Source: Semisulcospira habei
Lineage: Eukaryota; Mollusca; Gastropoda; Semisulcospiridae
Direction: 5' to 3'
Assembly: GCA_036245525.1 (NCBI GenBank)
Contig: BTPG01000003.1
Location: 136,559,582 to 136,623,581, forward strand
Length of the DNA: 64,000 bases
Shown here: piece by piece, positions 53,811 to 64,000 of the stretch
How positions within the stretch are numbered: position 1 is the first letter of the stretch
How the letters are laid out: the number at the start of each line of letters is the position of its first letter
Notes under the pieces: generated by a model
Databases searched by the model: none
What the model was told of the DNA's origin: nothing
What the model saw: only the letters and a program-made list of their open reading frames with translations
Made by a program: the position numbers and the translations under genes

Positions 53811-56800
53811 TGTCTTGAAACTTTGTACAGAAATGTGTACATTCCATAAGGGATCAACGTCCAAAGATTTCAAGCAGCTGATGGCCTCAGAATCAAATTG
53901 GGGCACCCCTATTTTTGGGGGTCAAATTTTGGAATATTTAATTTTGACATATTTTAACGAAGCACACATATCACAAGAGTCAAATCTGTAATTTTTCTGC
54001 TTCTGCTGTTTCTTTGTCCATCCTGAGAATAACTTCTGACAAAAGAAATGAGACTGGGTCAAAGCCCTAGATCAGAATGAGTGTACCCATAATGGTCACG
54101 AATAGTAGAGATTACTAAATAAGTCTTTTTAATTTTTTACTGTACACGTTAAAGCGATACACTCCAGGATGGGCTTTGATTACTCACATCTGCTGATAAA
54201 ATGGGTTTTGATTTAATTTTCATCTTGCCACAACGAAGACTTTTCTACCTTTCTTCTCACAATGTATGTGCGGCACACATAATACGCAGAGTTTTTCTAC
54301 TTCCTATAGTATGTGTCAGGGGAATTCTCCTGCATAGCAATTAAAGGAGAATAAGAGGAGAAAAGTCTTTTATTTTACAGAGAACAACCCGACAAAGAAA
54401 GAAACATGTTTATCATATATAAAGGACAGTTAAAACACAATTTATTAACTCTTTCAGTCTTTGCATACTAAGTAACTTTTCTGTATTATATACTCTTCCA
54501 CTAAGTAATTCCGATAAGAGTTCATTTCTGGACTAAGAAAACAAACCTTAGTATGGCGGATTTCACTGCCCATAATGTGCTTTGGGAAATTGTCTCGCAG
54601 CGGCTGGAATCACCAGCCATAGACAAAGAGAAACTACTATTACATATAATATACTCATGCACTTGCTATTGCACATGAGCCACACACACAAATGCATTGT
54701 GAAGGAGAGGTATTTTGTCATCATGCAGTTTACTGTCAGTATCATGTGACCTATTATTGCAACTGGGAAAAATTCATTTGACCATCCATATGATTCAGGT
54801 AGACATTCTTTCAGCCTCTTTAAACGTATAAGTTGTGGTTTTGTGTACCCCCAACTAATGAGGTTTAATTTTGTTTTGTGTATACCTTCAGCAGTTTAAT
54901 CTGGTGTGAATATTGAAGCCATCAAAGTGGAGTTTGCCTGCAGTCCATTATGTTGTGCGCTGATAAAAACTGATCTATTTCCGTTCATAGGGGGAGGACA
55001 TCAGTAGCTAATTAATTATGTAGGATCAGGTTTGTTCATGGGTGTGCCAGATCAAAGCATGAATAGAATGAATGACTTTCAAGTGTCCACCCTTTTGTCA
55101 GTTAAATTTACCAAATCAGGGCCAGGATACAGTCCATGAGATAAATTGTTTGAACTCAATCATTTGCATTTTGTTTGGTCTGTTGTCTCCTTTATTTTAG
55201 TTGTGACAATGGCAGTTTGTGTGTGATTAAATCAGCAGGGGTTACTTACTGCTATAAGACATACTAGGAGAGTTGGAGTGGTGCTAATTTTTATGTCACA
55301 ACAGCTAGATCATATACATGTGCTAAAAGCCTTGACACCATTGATCAACAGTTTTGTGCACATTTCAATGCATTTATATTGCCATGTTCGTTCCTTCCCA
55401 GTGTGCACATCATCAGACCGAAGATAGCTACCATTGGCATGCTCACAGCTGTGCGCAGGCGAACAGCAGCTGATGTCAGCCAGATGGCATTTGCTCACTG
55501 AATTATTTGTTTGCTGGTCTGCAATTATGGACTTTATGGCCAAGAGCCATAGAGTCCAAAATCATAGACGAGCACACATTAATGGCAGTGCAATAAATTG
55601 TGCCTATTCAATAGAATTGGAGCAAACGTTCCTGTCCCAGGCAGCTGTGTTTTGTGGAGTATGTCCCCACTTTTGTATACTTTGTCAACTAGGACATGCC
55701 TCTGGTCCCTTTCCCACAGTACAGAATAATGTTACATTTAACTTCGCAAATGTGTTGCTTGGGGCATTGGAAAAGATTGATTTCAGTTCACAGTTTGGAT
55801 TTTTGATCATTCATCATTTTAGTGTTAAGAAAAAGCATAATTAATTTTTACGAGTACAGACCATAGATGATCGAGGCAAGTGATATTCTTTCTCCTGAAT
55901 TTGTTGATTTTGAAATTAAACTTTACTACATTATTCCTACACATATATGTTTATGCTCATGTGCACTTGTATTGTGTATGTGGAGTAATCAGTACAGTCG
56001 TGTTTGAAGTATCCTGTTCAGATAGATAACTAGCTATAATTAGTCAGTGGAGGACAATTACTATTATCTTCGGCTACATGACAGTTGATACCCTGGTTTT
56101 GCCAATTGTATGTTTAGAGTAAGGGAAGGAAATTGATCCAGGATGAGTAAGAGGCCTGGTCATTGTTTCGCTAATTAACCCTATCAGTTGTGTCCTACAG
56201 TACCCAACTGCAAGATGCATAGACCTTCATGAGCCCCTGCACATACAGCTAATGGCTTATGAAGATGTATGTCTCTCGCTTGCTTTGAGCAAACATATTT
56301 TTGTTTCATGCAGATGGTCTCTTATCTCTTAGTCACTGTTGAGACATAATTTCTAGCCACTGGCCATGATGGGGTCAATTACCACTGCATCCCTAGATCC
56401 TGTTGTAATCTTGACTTAAATTCTCATTTTAGAAACACAAGCGCATGAATGTCTAAATGTATAACCTATTGAACTGGTCAGATTATGTGGTATTTTATGT
56501 ACTCTTTTATTATTTAGGAGATGTATAAAATCAGACCATACTGAAATAAAAAAAAACACGTGTTAGTGATAGTGATTAGGTTATAACTGATTAGGTTATA
56601 TTTACAGGTTTTTTTTTTTTTAAGGAAACATCTGCTTTTGCAGTCGAAGAAGACAATCATGTCCACCTAATCACCTATTCCACAGTGCCTGGCTATAGTA
56701 GTACACATTGTTATGGAGCTGATTTTTATAGATTGGCTTTCTCCCAAATAGTGAATTTACATTAGTCATTAGCAAAATGTATGAAAAAGAACTAGCTGCA

Positions 56801-57284
56801 TTTGTGTTCTGTACTGAGAGTAGCCATGCAGGTGACTGGGTATAGACCGGTTTCGCTATACACATTCACAGAAGGGATCACCCAAATATTTTTGTAACAG
56901 CTTCTAGTTTAATCTTTGCAAAAAGTCGTTCAAGACTATGCATCAAGTGAATCATTGGTGTGCGTACCCAAAACCCCTTATTGTGTGATTGTTTTGTCAT
57001 TTGTGCCAGTGCACCGATTCTTGTATGCGTAGCCAAAATGTCACATCATGAATATGGTATCCCTTCTTTCATGAAATAGAAGTATATATGCAGCATTTAT
57101 ATGGGTCACTTCATTGATAACAAAAACATTTTGTCAGGAGGGGGGGGGGGGGGGGGGGAAGGGGTGCAGACTCATTAATTGTCTGTTGACAGAGTCAAAC
57201 AGTTTTTGTTTTATTTTAGAAATATTTGAGTGAGATATGAATACAAAAGCACCAGTTTCATGTGCAAATCCATGATGTGGTGTG
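53811..57284. other. Intergenic region between genes A and B, no gene recognised
   Basis: AT-rich unique sequence. It should contain the promoter and signal-peptide exon of gene B, which I could not find. A family III palindrome lies at 56,205-56,290 and a G-run at 57,139-57,158. Confidence 0.35.
56205..56290. repeat. Palindromic repeat family III, decayed
   Basis: ctgcaagatgcatagacc, catgagcccctgc and inverted partners (gcttatgaag, tgtatgtctctcgc). Confidence 0.45.
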
Positions 57285-57600
57285 TTTGGTTAGTTCGGGG
57301 ATTAACGTCCACGACACTGAAGTGATAGTAGACGGTCCTGACGGGCGGGTTATGGGGGACAGGGAAGTCTATTACCTATGGAGTATGACCTGAACACTGA
57401 TCAATTCATGCACACTGCAATTGTGCCACTTTGATCTACCAGGACCTCTCAGTGGACATGCTATTGAACAAGCCCTTCTTTTTTCCCTGGATTGCAAGTC
57501 CAGCTACCTGGGTCGAGATGGAGTCTCAAACCCACGACCTGGCGATTCCCTTTGCTCTCTTGCTCCAACACTTAACCAACTGAGCTATTTCAATCCAGAC
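57285..57600 (-). mobile_element. tRNA-derived SINE
   Basis: The reverse strand begins with GGATTGAAATAGCTCAGTTGG (A box) and has GGGTTTGAGACTC (B box) about 50 bp on, then a conserved body ending near a cccgaactaacc word. The tRNA-like part sits directly beside the long palindrome at 57,631. Confidence 0.5.
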
Positions 57601-57630
57601 CAAAAAGGTGACTGCCAAGCGTGTAATATG

Positions 57631-57913
57631 CAAAGAAGTACCCAACGGAGAAAGAAACATGCTTAGAAAAGATGGGTACAACACAATTTATTAATATTTT
57701 GGGTAAATACCCTTTGTCAAAATAGACAAACAAACAAACAGAGAGATTAGCCACTACTTATCTTCATATTCCTTCTGCCAATGAAGATAAGTAGCGGCTA
57801 ATCTCTCTGTTTGTTTGTCTATTTTGACAAAGGGTATTTACCCGAAATATTAATAAATTGTGTTGTACCCATCTTTTCTAAGCATGTTTCTTTCTCCGTT
57901 GGGTACTTCTTTG
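57631..57913. repeat. Long near-perfect palindrome
   Basis: Arms 57,631-57,767 and 57,781-57,913 are inverted copies with only a few mismatches, separated by 13 bp. The inner arms contain acaaacaaacagagagatta / taatctctctgtttgtttgt. It lies 63 bp upstream of the first visible exon of gene B. Confidence 0.75.
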
Positions 57914-57975
57914 AGCTATTTCAAACTCCTTGTGCAGTATAGGTGTATGTAAATTGTTTCATTTGTCTTTTTCAG

Positions 57976-58029
57976 AGGGAGCAATAACAGGTTAGATGAA
58001 GAGGGAAGAGAGAGGAACAATGCAAACAG
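57976..58029 (+). CDS. Gene B exon (RGSNNRL block)
   Basis: Encodes [19 protein letters not shown]. The acceptor is ctttttcag, the donor GTGATA, phase 2 in and out. It corresponds to the second half of gene A exon 1. Confidence 0.7.
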
Positions 58030-58113
58030 GTGATAATTAAGTCTGTTTCATCTTGGTGTCTTTACCCCACTTTTTTCGCTTTCCATCCATTTCCTACTCA
58101 TCTAACAGCTATC

Positions 58114-58144
<31 letters not shown>

Positions 58145-61100
58145 TTGGGGGGGGGGGGGGGGGGTTAAACTTCAAGGAAGAATCTTGTTAAGGGCATACA
58201 ACTGAAAGTTTAATTTATTTGATGCATGTTTGTACATTGACTGTCTGCTGATTATTTGACTCGCAGAACAATGACAGAAGAGGCTCAAGACACACAATTG
58301 CATCTGTGTACATTAAAATTGTCTGTCTGCAGATTATTTGACTCTCAGAACAATGACAGAGGAGGCTACAATGTTGGATCACTGTACTACTATGGAACAT
58401 CTGTATTACCAGTAGAATGGTATGTCCAGCTTGGTCTTTTCCATTGCTTTTATGGTCAAGATTGTACTGTCGTCATTCTTCAAGCTCTTTGGCTGTTGGA
58501 AGTGCGACAAAAAGTGCTACCAACAGCCAAAGGGTTAAATTTGTGTACACATTGTACTTGCATTAGCTTATTTTATTTGAAAATATAACTATGACCCTTT
58601 TTTTTGTCAGATGGTGAGAACCGTGAGTTGTGGCGAATAGGATTAACTCATTCGTGGGTAGCCGCATCTGGATGCAGCTTGCCGTGAATGAGTTAACCCA
58701 GATCATACTGAGGCTAAAAGCTTCAAATTTCTACACTGCCATATGCAAGTTACCTTATAGTACTTATAGATAAGGATATAGACCAATAGCTTTAGTTCAA
58801 GGGTGGTGCCAGAATAGCTTGGTGCCTAGAGGCGTCAAGCTATTCTGGCACTACCCTTGAACTATTTTAGTCAAACTTATTTCACACACTGGTGTATTCC
58901 GAACGATAACGTTTGAACCCCTATATTTAAAAAAAAAACCAAACTTTTCTTTTGGTCAAATGGTGAGAACTGTGAGTTTTGGCTAAAGGGTTTTGACTCC
59001 TTTGTGCATGCCACTGGCACTGTAAACAGTACCTTTGGTTATATGCACAAGAGCATGGAGAAGTGGGTGGGGGGGGGGGGGGGATGGATATAATGTCTTC
59101 AACATTACTCTTGTGTTTTAGGACCAACCAGCACTCCTGTCACAGCCAGAACAGCCATTGTGAACTGATCCTGCAGTACATGTGTGGCACATGGGTCAGA
59201 GATGGGGCAACCACAGCGTAAGTGTCAGCAGTATTGACTCATTTGTGGCCAGCTGCATCCGGATGCGTGGCTTATGCCATGCATCCGGATGCGACTGGCT
59301 GTGAATGAGTTAATCCATGCATTAAAATGCAGAATAATGATGACAATAATATATATATATTTTTTTAAATAATAAAGAACATTTTTAACGTGTCAACACC
59401 CACGGTGAGCTGTAGACACGTTACTTACTAAAACTATACTAAACTGCATGTACACATATACTCGCAAACATGTACAGAGCTAAAGGAAGACCTAAATCAA
59501 AGCTGCCATTATGGTGCTATGCAGTCAATACAAGAATCACATCCACCATGATGGTGCTTCACAACAAAAAGAAGACCTAATTAAAGTAATTTTGGGGGCT
59601 GAATGACTTAGAAGATGTTTCAATTTCATTGCAGAACAATCCCTGACAATCGTATGCAGTGCCAAAACTATAACTGTAATACAGATCGGCAGTTTGGAAT
59701 GCACGAAGACTACTACTATTATCTCATGTGCAAGACACGGGAACGCAACAAGGGACTCTTCACAGCTGATCAGGTATGTCACACACTTTCTCAGTTTGTT
59801 TGTACCCAGTGAGCCAAAGATCATTGGGCCAACATCAGCCACAGATGGTTTATGCAAAGTCATGCACTAGCCAACTGCAACCAGTGTTGGCTCAGGGATC
59901 TTTTCATATGTGTGTGTGTGTGTGAATAAACCTTGGAGTCTTTTCCATCACAACTGCAACAGAAAATTGCATATATAACCCTTTGGCGGATGGTAGCAGT
60001 TTTTGTCATAATGATTCCTGCAGGAATCATCAAGACAAAAACCATTACTGACAGCGGAAGGGTTCATAAAAAAATTGTCATCCTTGTATGCTACAACTTT
60101 TTGTTTTCAGAATCTGAACAACAGAAACACTGCCATTTTTACCCGTCAAAACTCGGGAGGGACTCGCAGAGGATATGAATGTTCCGAGGAGAGGGATTAC
60201 TATCCATACTGGCATGATTCACCATGGATTGTAAGCATAACATTTAAAATTATAATTCTAAGGTTGAAACCTCCAATTTTGGATTGTCCGCTGAAGAATT
60301 CATTCCACCACCACCCTCAAATAGTCATGGTTGATTTGTCTCCTGTTGTAGTGTTTTAGCGCTGAAAGGATTTACTCTTTGGCTGTTGGCAGCGCTTTCA
60401 GTTGTGATAATTCCTGTAGGAATCATCACAACAATAAACGCTACCGACAGCTTAAGTGTTAATGAAAATGCGTACTTGTGTAGGTGACCCTTTATTCAAA
60501 CTGTTTCTGAAAAAAAAAAATCAGCACCTTGCAAAAAAGTAAATAGTCTGCACGTAATATGCAAATATCACTTGGTCCCTTATGTTGCAATCAATACATC
60601 ATTATTTAACCTGTTTAGCCCCAACACCTTGCAGCAGGAGATAGATGGACCATGATAATTCAAGGGTAGTGCCAGATTAGCTTGGCATCTGCAGGCGCCA
60701 AGCTGATCTGGCATTGCCCTTGAACTTTCATGGCAAATCCACCTCCTGCAACTGGCACATAGTCGTGAAGTAACACTTCCAAAATGTGGGAAATGCATCT
60801 GTGGGACTAAATGTGTTAGTTGACAATACCACCCAATTTATCCTGTTTGGTTGTTACGTATAGTCATGCATTTACTGAAACAGTGTGTAACTCACAAGCA
60901 CACATACAATGAAATGATATTCAGTTTCACGCAAATAAGAAATGTATAATATTTGACAGTGTAAAAAACAAATTCTAAGTAAACATAATGCTGAGCTGAT
61001 GATTCTTAAAACCTCTTGTGTAAGCATATCCACTGGTAACAGCGGTTGCATGCAATATGGAGTGAATGAGTAATAATTATAATTGAGCCATGCATCATTT

Positions 61101-63963
61101 GACTTAGATCTGTATGATTTTGTATGCAGGATGTTGCTGTGATGACCAACAATGTATCCCGATGCCAGTACTATCAGACAGAGAGTCAGAATGTCAAGTC
61201 ACGCTGGGCATGTGTCCTCCCATTGGAAATCATAGAACAGTATGCTCAAAAGGGTCTTGTGTTGCCTAACAATAAAGAGGCATGCGAGGTAAGTGGAAAG
61301 CCTATATTTTACTGTGTTGATAATTTTGATATCGTAGATTTTATATGATTGTGTCGATATCTAGGGGATTAGATGGCACCATACACATCAGGCACTACCC
61401 ACAACCTGTCATGGTTGACCTGTCTTCCAGCAACAGATTGGCATAATGTAGTTACAACGTTTGTCCTGAGAGTGAAAGTTTAAGATTATGAGGTCTTTCC
61501 CAATATTATGTGTGTCAGTTTACATATTTATATCTGGCAAGCTGTTTGTTAAACGTTTTGCAGACAGTCTTTAAATGAGTATAGGGGAGGTGGATGAGAC
61601 ATGATAACTCAATAGAGGTATCATGATTAGCTTGGGACATAAAGGCACAAAGCAGCTAGGGCTCCACACATAGATCCATTTTCCACTTGTCTTTAATCCA
61701 TTTAGCCCCGATGATCAACAGTAGATGGATTGACCATGATAATTCAAGGCTTGTGCCAGATAAATTTTGTGTCACCAGGTGGCAAGCTAACTTGGCACTA
61801 CCCTTGAATTACATGGTTGATCCATCACCTGCAATTGGTACATGGTCGTTAGGGTGATAAATTTTGGGAAATGCTGCTGAGGGGTTAAATGGGTCAAAGA
61901 CACTTGCCTAATTTGCATAAATCATTATATTGTTACAGTTTTATGGACAGTCATGTTAGCTGCATGCATAAGAGGGTTAACATGCACACTTTATTAAAGG
62001 CTTTCAGATGGCCAGCAAACAACCCCAACGGAACTCGGGCAGAGTGGCGGGAGTTTCCTTCACATGGAGTGCAGGCCCCTGATTGCCGAGAGACAGAGTT
62101 CACCCGAGATAATCACAATGGTAACGGCTTAGGCGGCAACCCCAATCAGTACAACTGGACCATACCAAACGGTGACCGAGACAGTTGTGTATTGCGGATC
62201 CGGTGAGTGTCTCTCATCAATATTTATCTCCTTCTGCATGCAGCCACTGGTACTGCTTCATAGCTGTTTTTCACCAAACTATGTGACATATAATTTTCTG
62301 CTGGTCTTTGATTTTGGAGCAACAGACAGTTAAGCTTTGCTTTGTTGTACACAATACATGTACGCCATAAAAACAAGTCACTGTTTTCCTTTGACAGTAA
62401 ATTTCCCTGTGTATTCAGGTGTGGTATGTCACATTACTGTTGATGAATTGACAGAAACAACAAACTGAACTTTTTGCAGGTACAATATTTCTACTGAAGA
62501 CTACGATGGATGGAACACTACATCAGATGAGAACGCTAATCCACGTCGACTTGGCGATGGTTCCACAGTCAATATGGCTGAGAAATATGGGTTCCAGTCC
62601 TACGACGCAGCGAAGACACGCGGCTACATCTTCAAGAACAACCCTGAGGTGAAACTGTTTCCTGGTGCTAACTTCACACTTAGACTGGCCTTGAACACTG
62701 CACAGTATGGCAGGACTTTTCAGGACAGGTAAGAATTGAGTCATACAGTTGGAGCAGAGTTTATTAAGTTGTTGAGCCATTGGTGTATAATTTAACTCAT
62801 TCAGCCCCGACACACCATAGAAAGACATGGACCAAACATGATAGTTGAAGGGTGGTGCCAGAATAGCTTGGCACCCATAGGAGCCAAGCTATTCTGGCAC
62901 CACCCTTGAACTGTCATGCTCGATCTGTTTCTATAATTGTAATACAGTCCTTCAGAGGGCAACTTCAAAATTTGGGGATTTTGGTCCTGGGGTAAAATGT
63001 GTTAACTCATTCTACCCCAGACACACCACAGAAAAATAAGGATCGACCATGATAGTTGAAGGGTAATGCCAGAATAGCTTGGCGCCTATGGGCGCCAAGC
63101 TATTCTGGCATTACCCTTCAACTATCATGGTCGATCTGTGTCCTGCACTAGAGTGCAGTCTTCATAGAACAACGGTAACATTTGGGGATTTCGGTTTTGG
63201 GGTAGAATGAGTTAAGGCAATGCAGGACACTTCAACATAAATGTTTTGTTTATGGACATATGGTTTGTTATATATCATTAGAATCAGAACACTCTGACAT
63301 ATACTCATTCAGTCAGGTATGGTGACCGTTGCCATTTCAATGCACACAAAGGGAACGTTACCTCTGGTTGCTATGGAAATAAATTTCAGCTACAGCTTAT
63401 GCTTTTGTACAACCAAATTTGGTTAAGATATCAACTGTGTTTTGTGTTCAGATCTCACACGTTCGTTATTCGCCAACGTCCAGAGGGTGCACAAGGGCAG
63501 ATTCACAATCTGAACGTTCGAGGCAAACGCGGCAACATTGTACAGGTGTACCCAGCTGTAGAGTACGACTTTGTTCCCAACACACTGGAGGTTTCACAGG
63601 GAGACATGGTGCATATGCAGTAAGTGCAATTGTTGGGTTTTTTCTTTCAGAATATTGTATTAATTTAATGTATTGAATTGAGAAAACAATATTCAGGAAG
63701 AAACTGTTTCAACCTTGAGGCAAAATTGTCCTTCTTCAGGGTTGGGTCAGTTACCTGGGCAGTGGGGGGTTTCAAACTTTTTGCGTGGCACTAGAGGCAC
63801 TTTACTTAAGACTTGGAGCAGATAGGATGCTTTCCAGACTCTCAGAATATCAAACAATGGGAACCGGGTTGCTGAGCAAGGATTCCAAAAGAAATAGCTT
63901 TCACTCTTTTTTCACTTATAAAAAATAGTTTTAATCTTTTCATTAACTTTTTCAGGTGGACAG
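57976..63963 (+). CDS. Gene B: DD3-3-like secreted protein, both ends outside what can be seen
   Basis: Nine clear exons with compatible phases (57,976-58,029; 58,333-58,419; 59,122-59,217; 59,635-59,773; 60,111-60,230; 61,130-61,288; 62,000-62,202; 62,480-62,728; 63,452-63,619) give about 425 residues. A further exon start lies at 63,956. Family blocks in order are [92 protein letters not shown] and [13 protein letters not shown]. It is a paralogue of gene A and divergently oriented to it. The signal-peptide exon was not found upstream and the C-terminus is beyond 64,000. The function of DD3-3 proteins is not known to me. No in-frame stop was seen. Confidence 0.75.
58232..58290 (+). pseudogene. 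Decayed tandem duplicate of a gene B exon start
   Basis: gactgtctgctg-attatttgactcgcagaacaatgacag at 58,238-58,277 repeats the acceptor region and first ~40 bp of the exon at 58,333 (about 82 bp apart). The acceptor AG has become TG, and the copy is then lost. Confidence 0.6.
58333..58419 (+). CDS. Gene B exon ([14 protein letters not shown] block)
   Basis: Encodes [20 protein letters not shown] and GTSVLPVEW. The acceptor is gtctgcag, the donor GTATGT. The intron after it splits the Trp codon of VEWTNQ, a position with no intron in gene A. Confidence 0.8.
58643..58696. repeat. 54-bp TTAA-ended mini-palindrome
   Basis: ttaactcattcgtgg ... gtgaatgagttaa with a gcatctggatgc core. A relative lies at 59,236-59,313 (gcatccggatgc twice). 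It shares its right TTAA with the next MITE. Confidence 0.5.
58693..58915. mobile_element. Foldback MITE, family I (gene B intron)
   Basis: TTAACCCAGATCATAC left end and hairpin agaatagcttggtgcc / ggcgtcaagctattct; the right TTAA is mutated. Confidence 0.65.
59122..59217 (+). CDS. Gene B exon (WTNQHSC block)
   Basis: Encodes [20 protein letters not shown] and [11 protein letters not shown]. The acceptor is gtgttttag, the donor GTAAGT, phase 2 out. Confidence 0.8.
59635..59773 (+). CDS. Gene B exon (GLFTADQ block)
   Basis: Encodes [39 protein letters not shown] and GLFTADQ. The acceptor is cattgcag, the donor GTATGT, phase 0 out. Confidence 0.8.
59976..60065. mobile_element. Short foldback MITE, family II, copy 3
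   Basis: taaccctttggcgg ... cggaagggttc around gattcctgcaggaatc. It lies 45 bp upstream of a gene B exon. A deleted relative lies at 58,481-58,537. Confidence 0.6.
60111..60230 (+). CDS. Gene B exon ([14 protein letters not shown] block)
   Basis: It has 40 codons, [20 protein letters not shown] and [20 protein letters not shown]. The acceptor is gttttcag, the donor GTAAGC, phase 0 both ends. Confidence 0.85.
60371..60462. mobile_element. Short foldback MITE, family II, copy 4
   Basis: tttactctttggctg ... cagcttaagtgttaa around aattcctgtaggaatc. Confidence 0.55.
60606..60818. mobile_element. Foldback MITE, family I (gene B intron)
   Basis: TTAACCTGTTTAGCCCC left end, hairpin agattagcttggcatc / ggcgccaagctgatct, and right end actaaatgtgttag. 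Confidence 0.65.
61130..61288 (+). CDS. Gene B exon (DVAVMTNN block)
   Basis: It has 53 codons, [20 protein letters not shown] through LPNNKEACE. The acceptor is gtatgcag, the donor GTAAGT, phase 0 both ends. Confidence 0.85.
61695..61888. mobile_element. Foldback MITE, family I (gene B intron)
   Basis: TTAATCCATTTAGCCCC left, GGGGTTAA right, eroded hairpin. A more decayed relative lies just left at about 61,570-61,660. Confidence 0.6.
62000..62202 (+). CDS. Gene B exon (PDCRETEF block)
   Basis: Encodes [37 protein letters not shown] and [16 protein letters not shown]. Phase 0 from the previous exon favours the acceptor tattaaag at 61,999 over the nearer ctttcag at 62,007, which would put the exon out of frame. 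The donor is GTGAGT, phase 2 out. Confidence 0.75.
62480..62728 (+). CDS. Gene B exon ([11 protein letters not shown] to FGRTFQD-like block)
   Basis: Encodes [20 protein letters not shown] through [16 protein letters not shown]. The acceptor is ttttgcag, the donor GTAAGA. A potential N-glycosylation site (NTT) is visible. Confidence 0.85.
62792..63005. mobile_element. Foldback MITE, family I, first of a tandem pair
   Basis: TTAACTCATTCAGCCCC left; hairpin agaatagcttggcacc / ggagccaagctattct; right end ctggggtaaaatgtgTTAA. Confidence 0.75.
63002..63215. mobile_element. Foldback MITE, family I, second of the tandem pair
   Basis: TTAACTCATTCTACCCC left, gggg-tagaatgagTTAA right; perfect central hairpin agaatagcttggcgcc / ggcgccaagctattct. 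It shares the TTAA at 63,002-63,005 with its neighbour. Confidence 0.8.
63452..63619 (+). CDS. Gene B exon ([12 protein letters not shown] block)
   Basis: Encodes [19 protein letters not shown] through [13 protein letters not shown]. The acceptor is gtgttcag, the donor GTAAGT, phase 2 out. Confidence 0.85.
63956..63963 (+). CDS. Gene B, start of the next exon or an 8-bp duplicate of it
   Basis: ttttcag precedes GTGGACAG, which in phase gives QWTG, the expected family continuation. GTATAA follows at once. The unit belongs to a 48-bp tandem duplication that runs off the window, so the real exon may start from the second copy. Confidence 0.4.
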
Positions 63964-64000
63964 GTATAAAAAATAGTTTTAATCTTTTCATTAACTTTTT

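Noticed and set aside
57540..57600. A functional tRNA gene
   Set aside because: A- and B-box-like words are present but no acceptor stem pairs and the sequence continues as a SINE body.

Overview
The window looks like animal nuclear DNA from a lophotrochozoan, most likely a mollusc. The evidence is spliced host exons with GT/AG borders, a very dense mix of LINEs, DIRS-like, Ty3/gypsy, Tc1, pogo and foldback elements, and no bacterial-type gene packing. The species is an inference. No reverse transcriptase, recombinase or transposase frame in the window is fully intact.

Host genes: two paralogous secreted proteins resembling 'protein DD3-3' (named from Dictyostelium; biochemical role not known to me) lie back to back. 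Gene A is on the minus strand. Its signal-peptide exon is at 48,271-48,417, and seven further exons run leftward to 19,348, where the window stops showing exons. Gene B is on the plus strand. Its first recognisable exon is at 57,976 and it leaves the window at the right edge. The two proteins align along most of their length, yet none of the introns I could place is shared.

Layout. 1-3,627: a 5'-complete Jockey-like LINE (minus) interrupted by the 3' end of a plus-strand LINE. 3,628-4,567: a tandem-repeat, Helentron-like non-autonomous element (first of three). 4,745-18,945: an L2/CR1-like LINE (plus) split by three later insertions: a 5'-truncated RTE-like LINE with a 14-bp target duplication, a second complete LINE, and a 6.2-kb DIRS1-like element. 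19-28 kb: gene A exons 8 to 4, with a second DIRS1-like element (20,285-26,406). 28-43 kb: the very large intron 3 of gene A, holding a Helentron-like array, a Ty3/gypsy provirus with 865-bp LTRs (29,676-35,135), a third DIRS1-like element (36,674-41,027) and a pogo/Tigger-like MITE. 43-48.4 kb: gene A exons 3 to 1, with a broken Tc1 element carrying a palindrome and a LINE in intron 1. 48.4-58 kb: the intergenic region with foldback MITEs, the third Helentron-like array, a tRNA-derived SINE and a long palindrome. 58-64 kb: gene B, whose introns are crowded with TTAA-flanked hairpin MITEs.

The most distinctive system is the DIRS1-like trio. Each copy has inverted terminal repeats and an internal complementary region that is the reverse complement of both outer ends joined together. 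Each sits on the minus strand with the remains of a tyrosine recombinase beside that region. One copy integrated without a recognisable target duplication, and another ends only 8 bp inside an intron of gene A.
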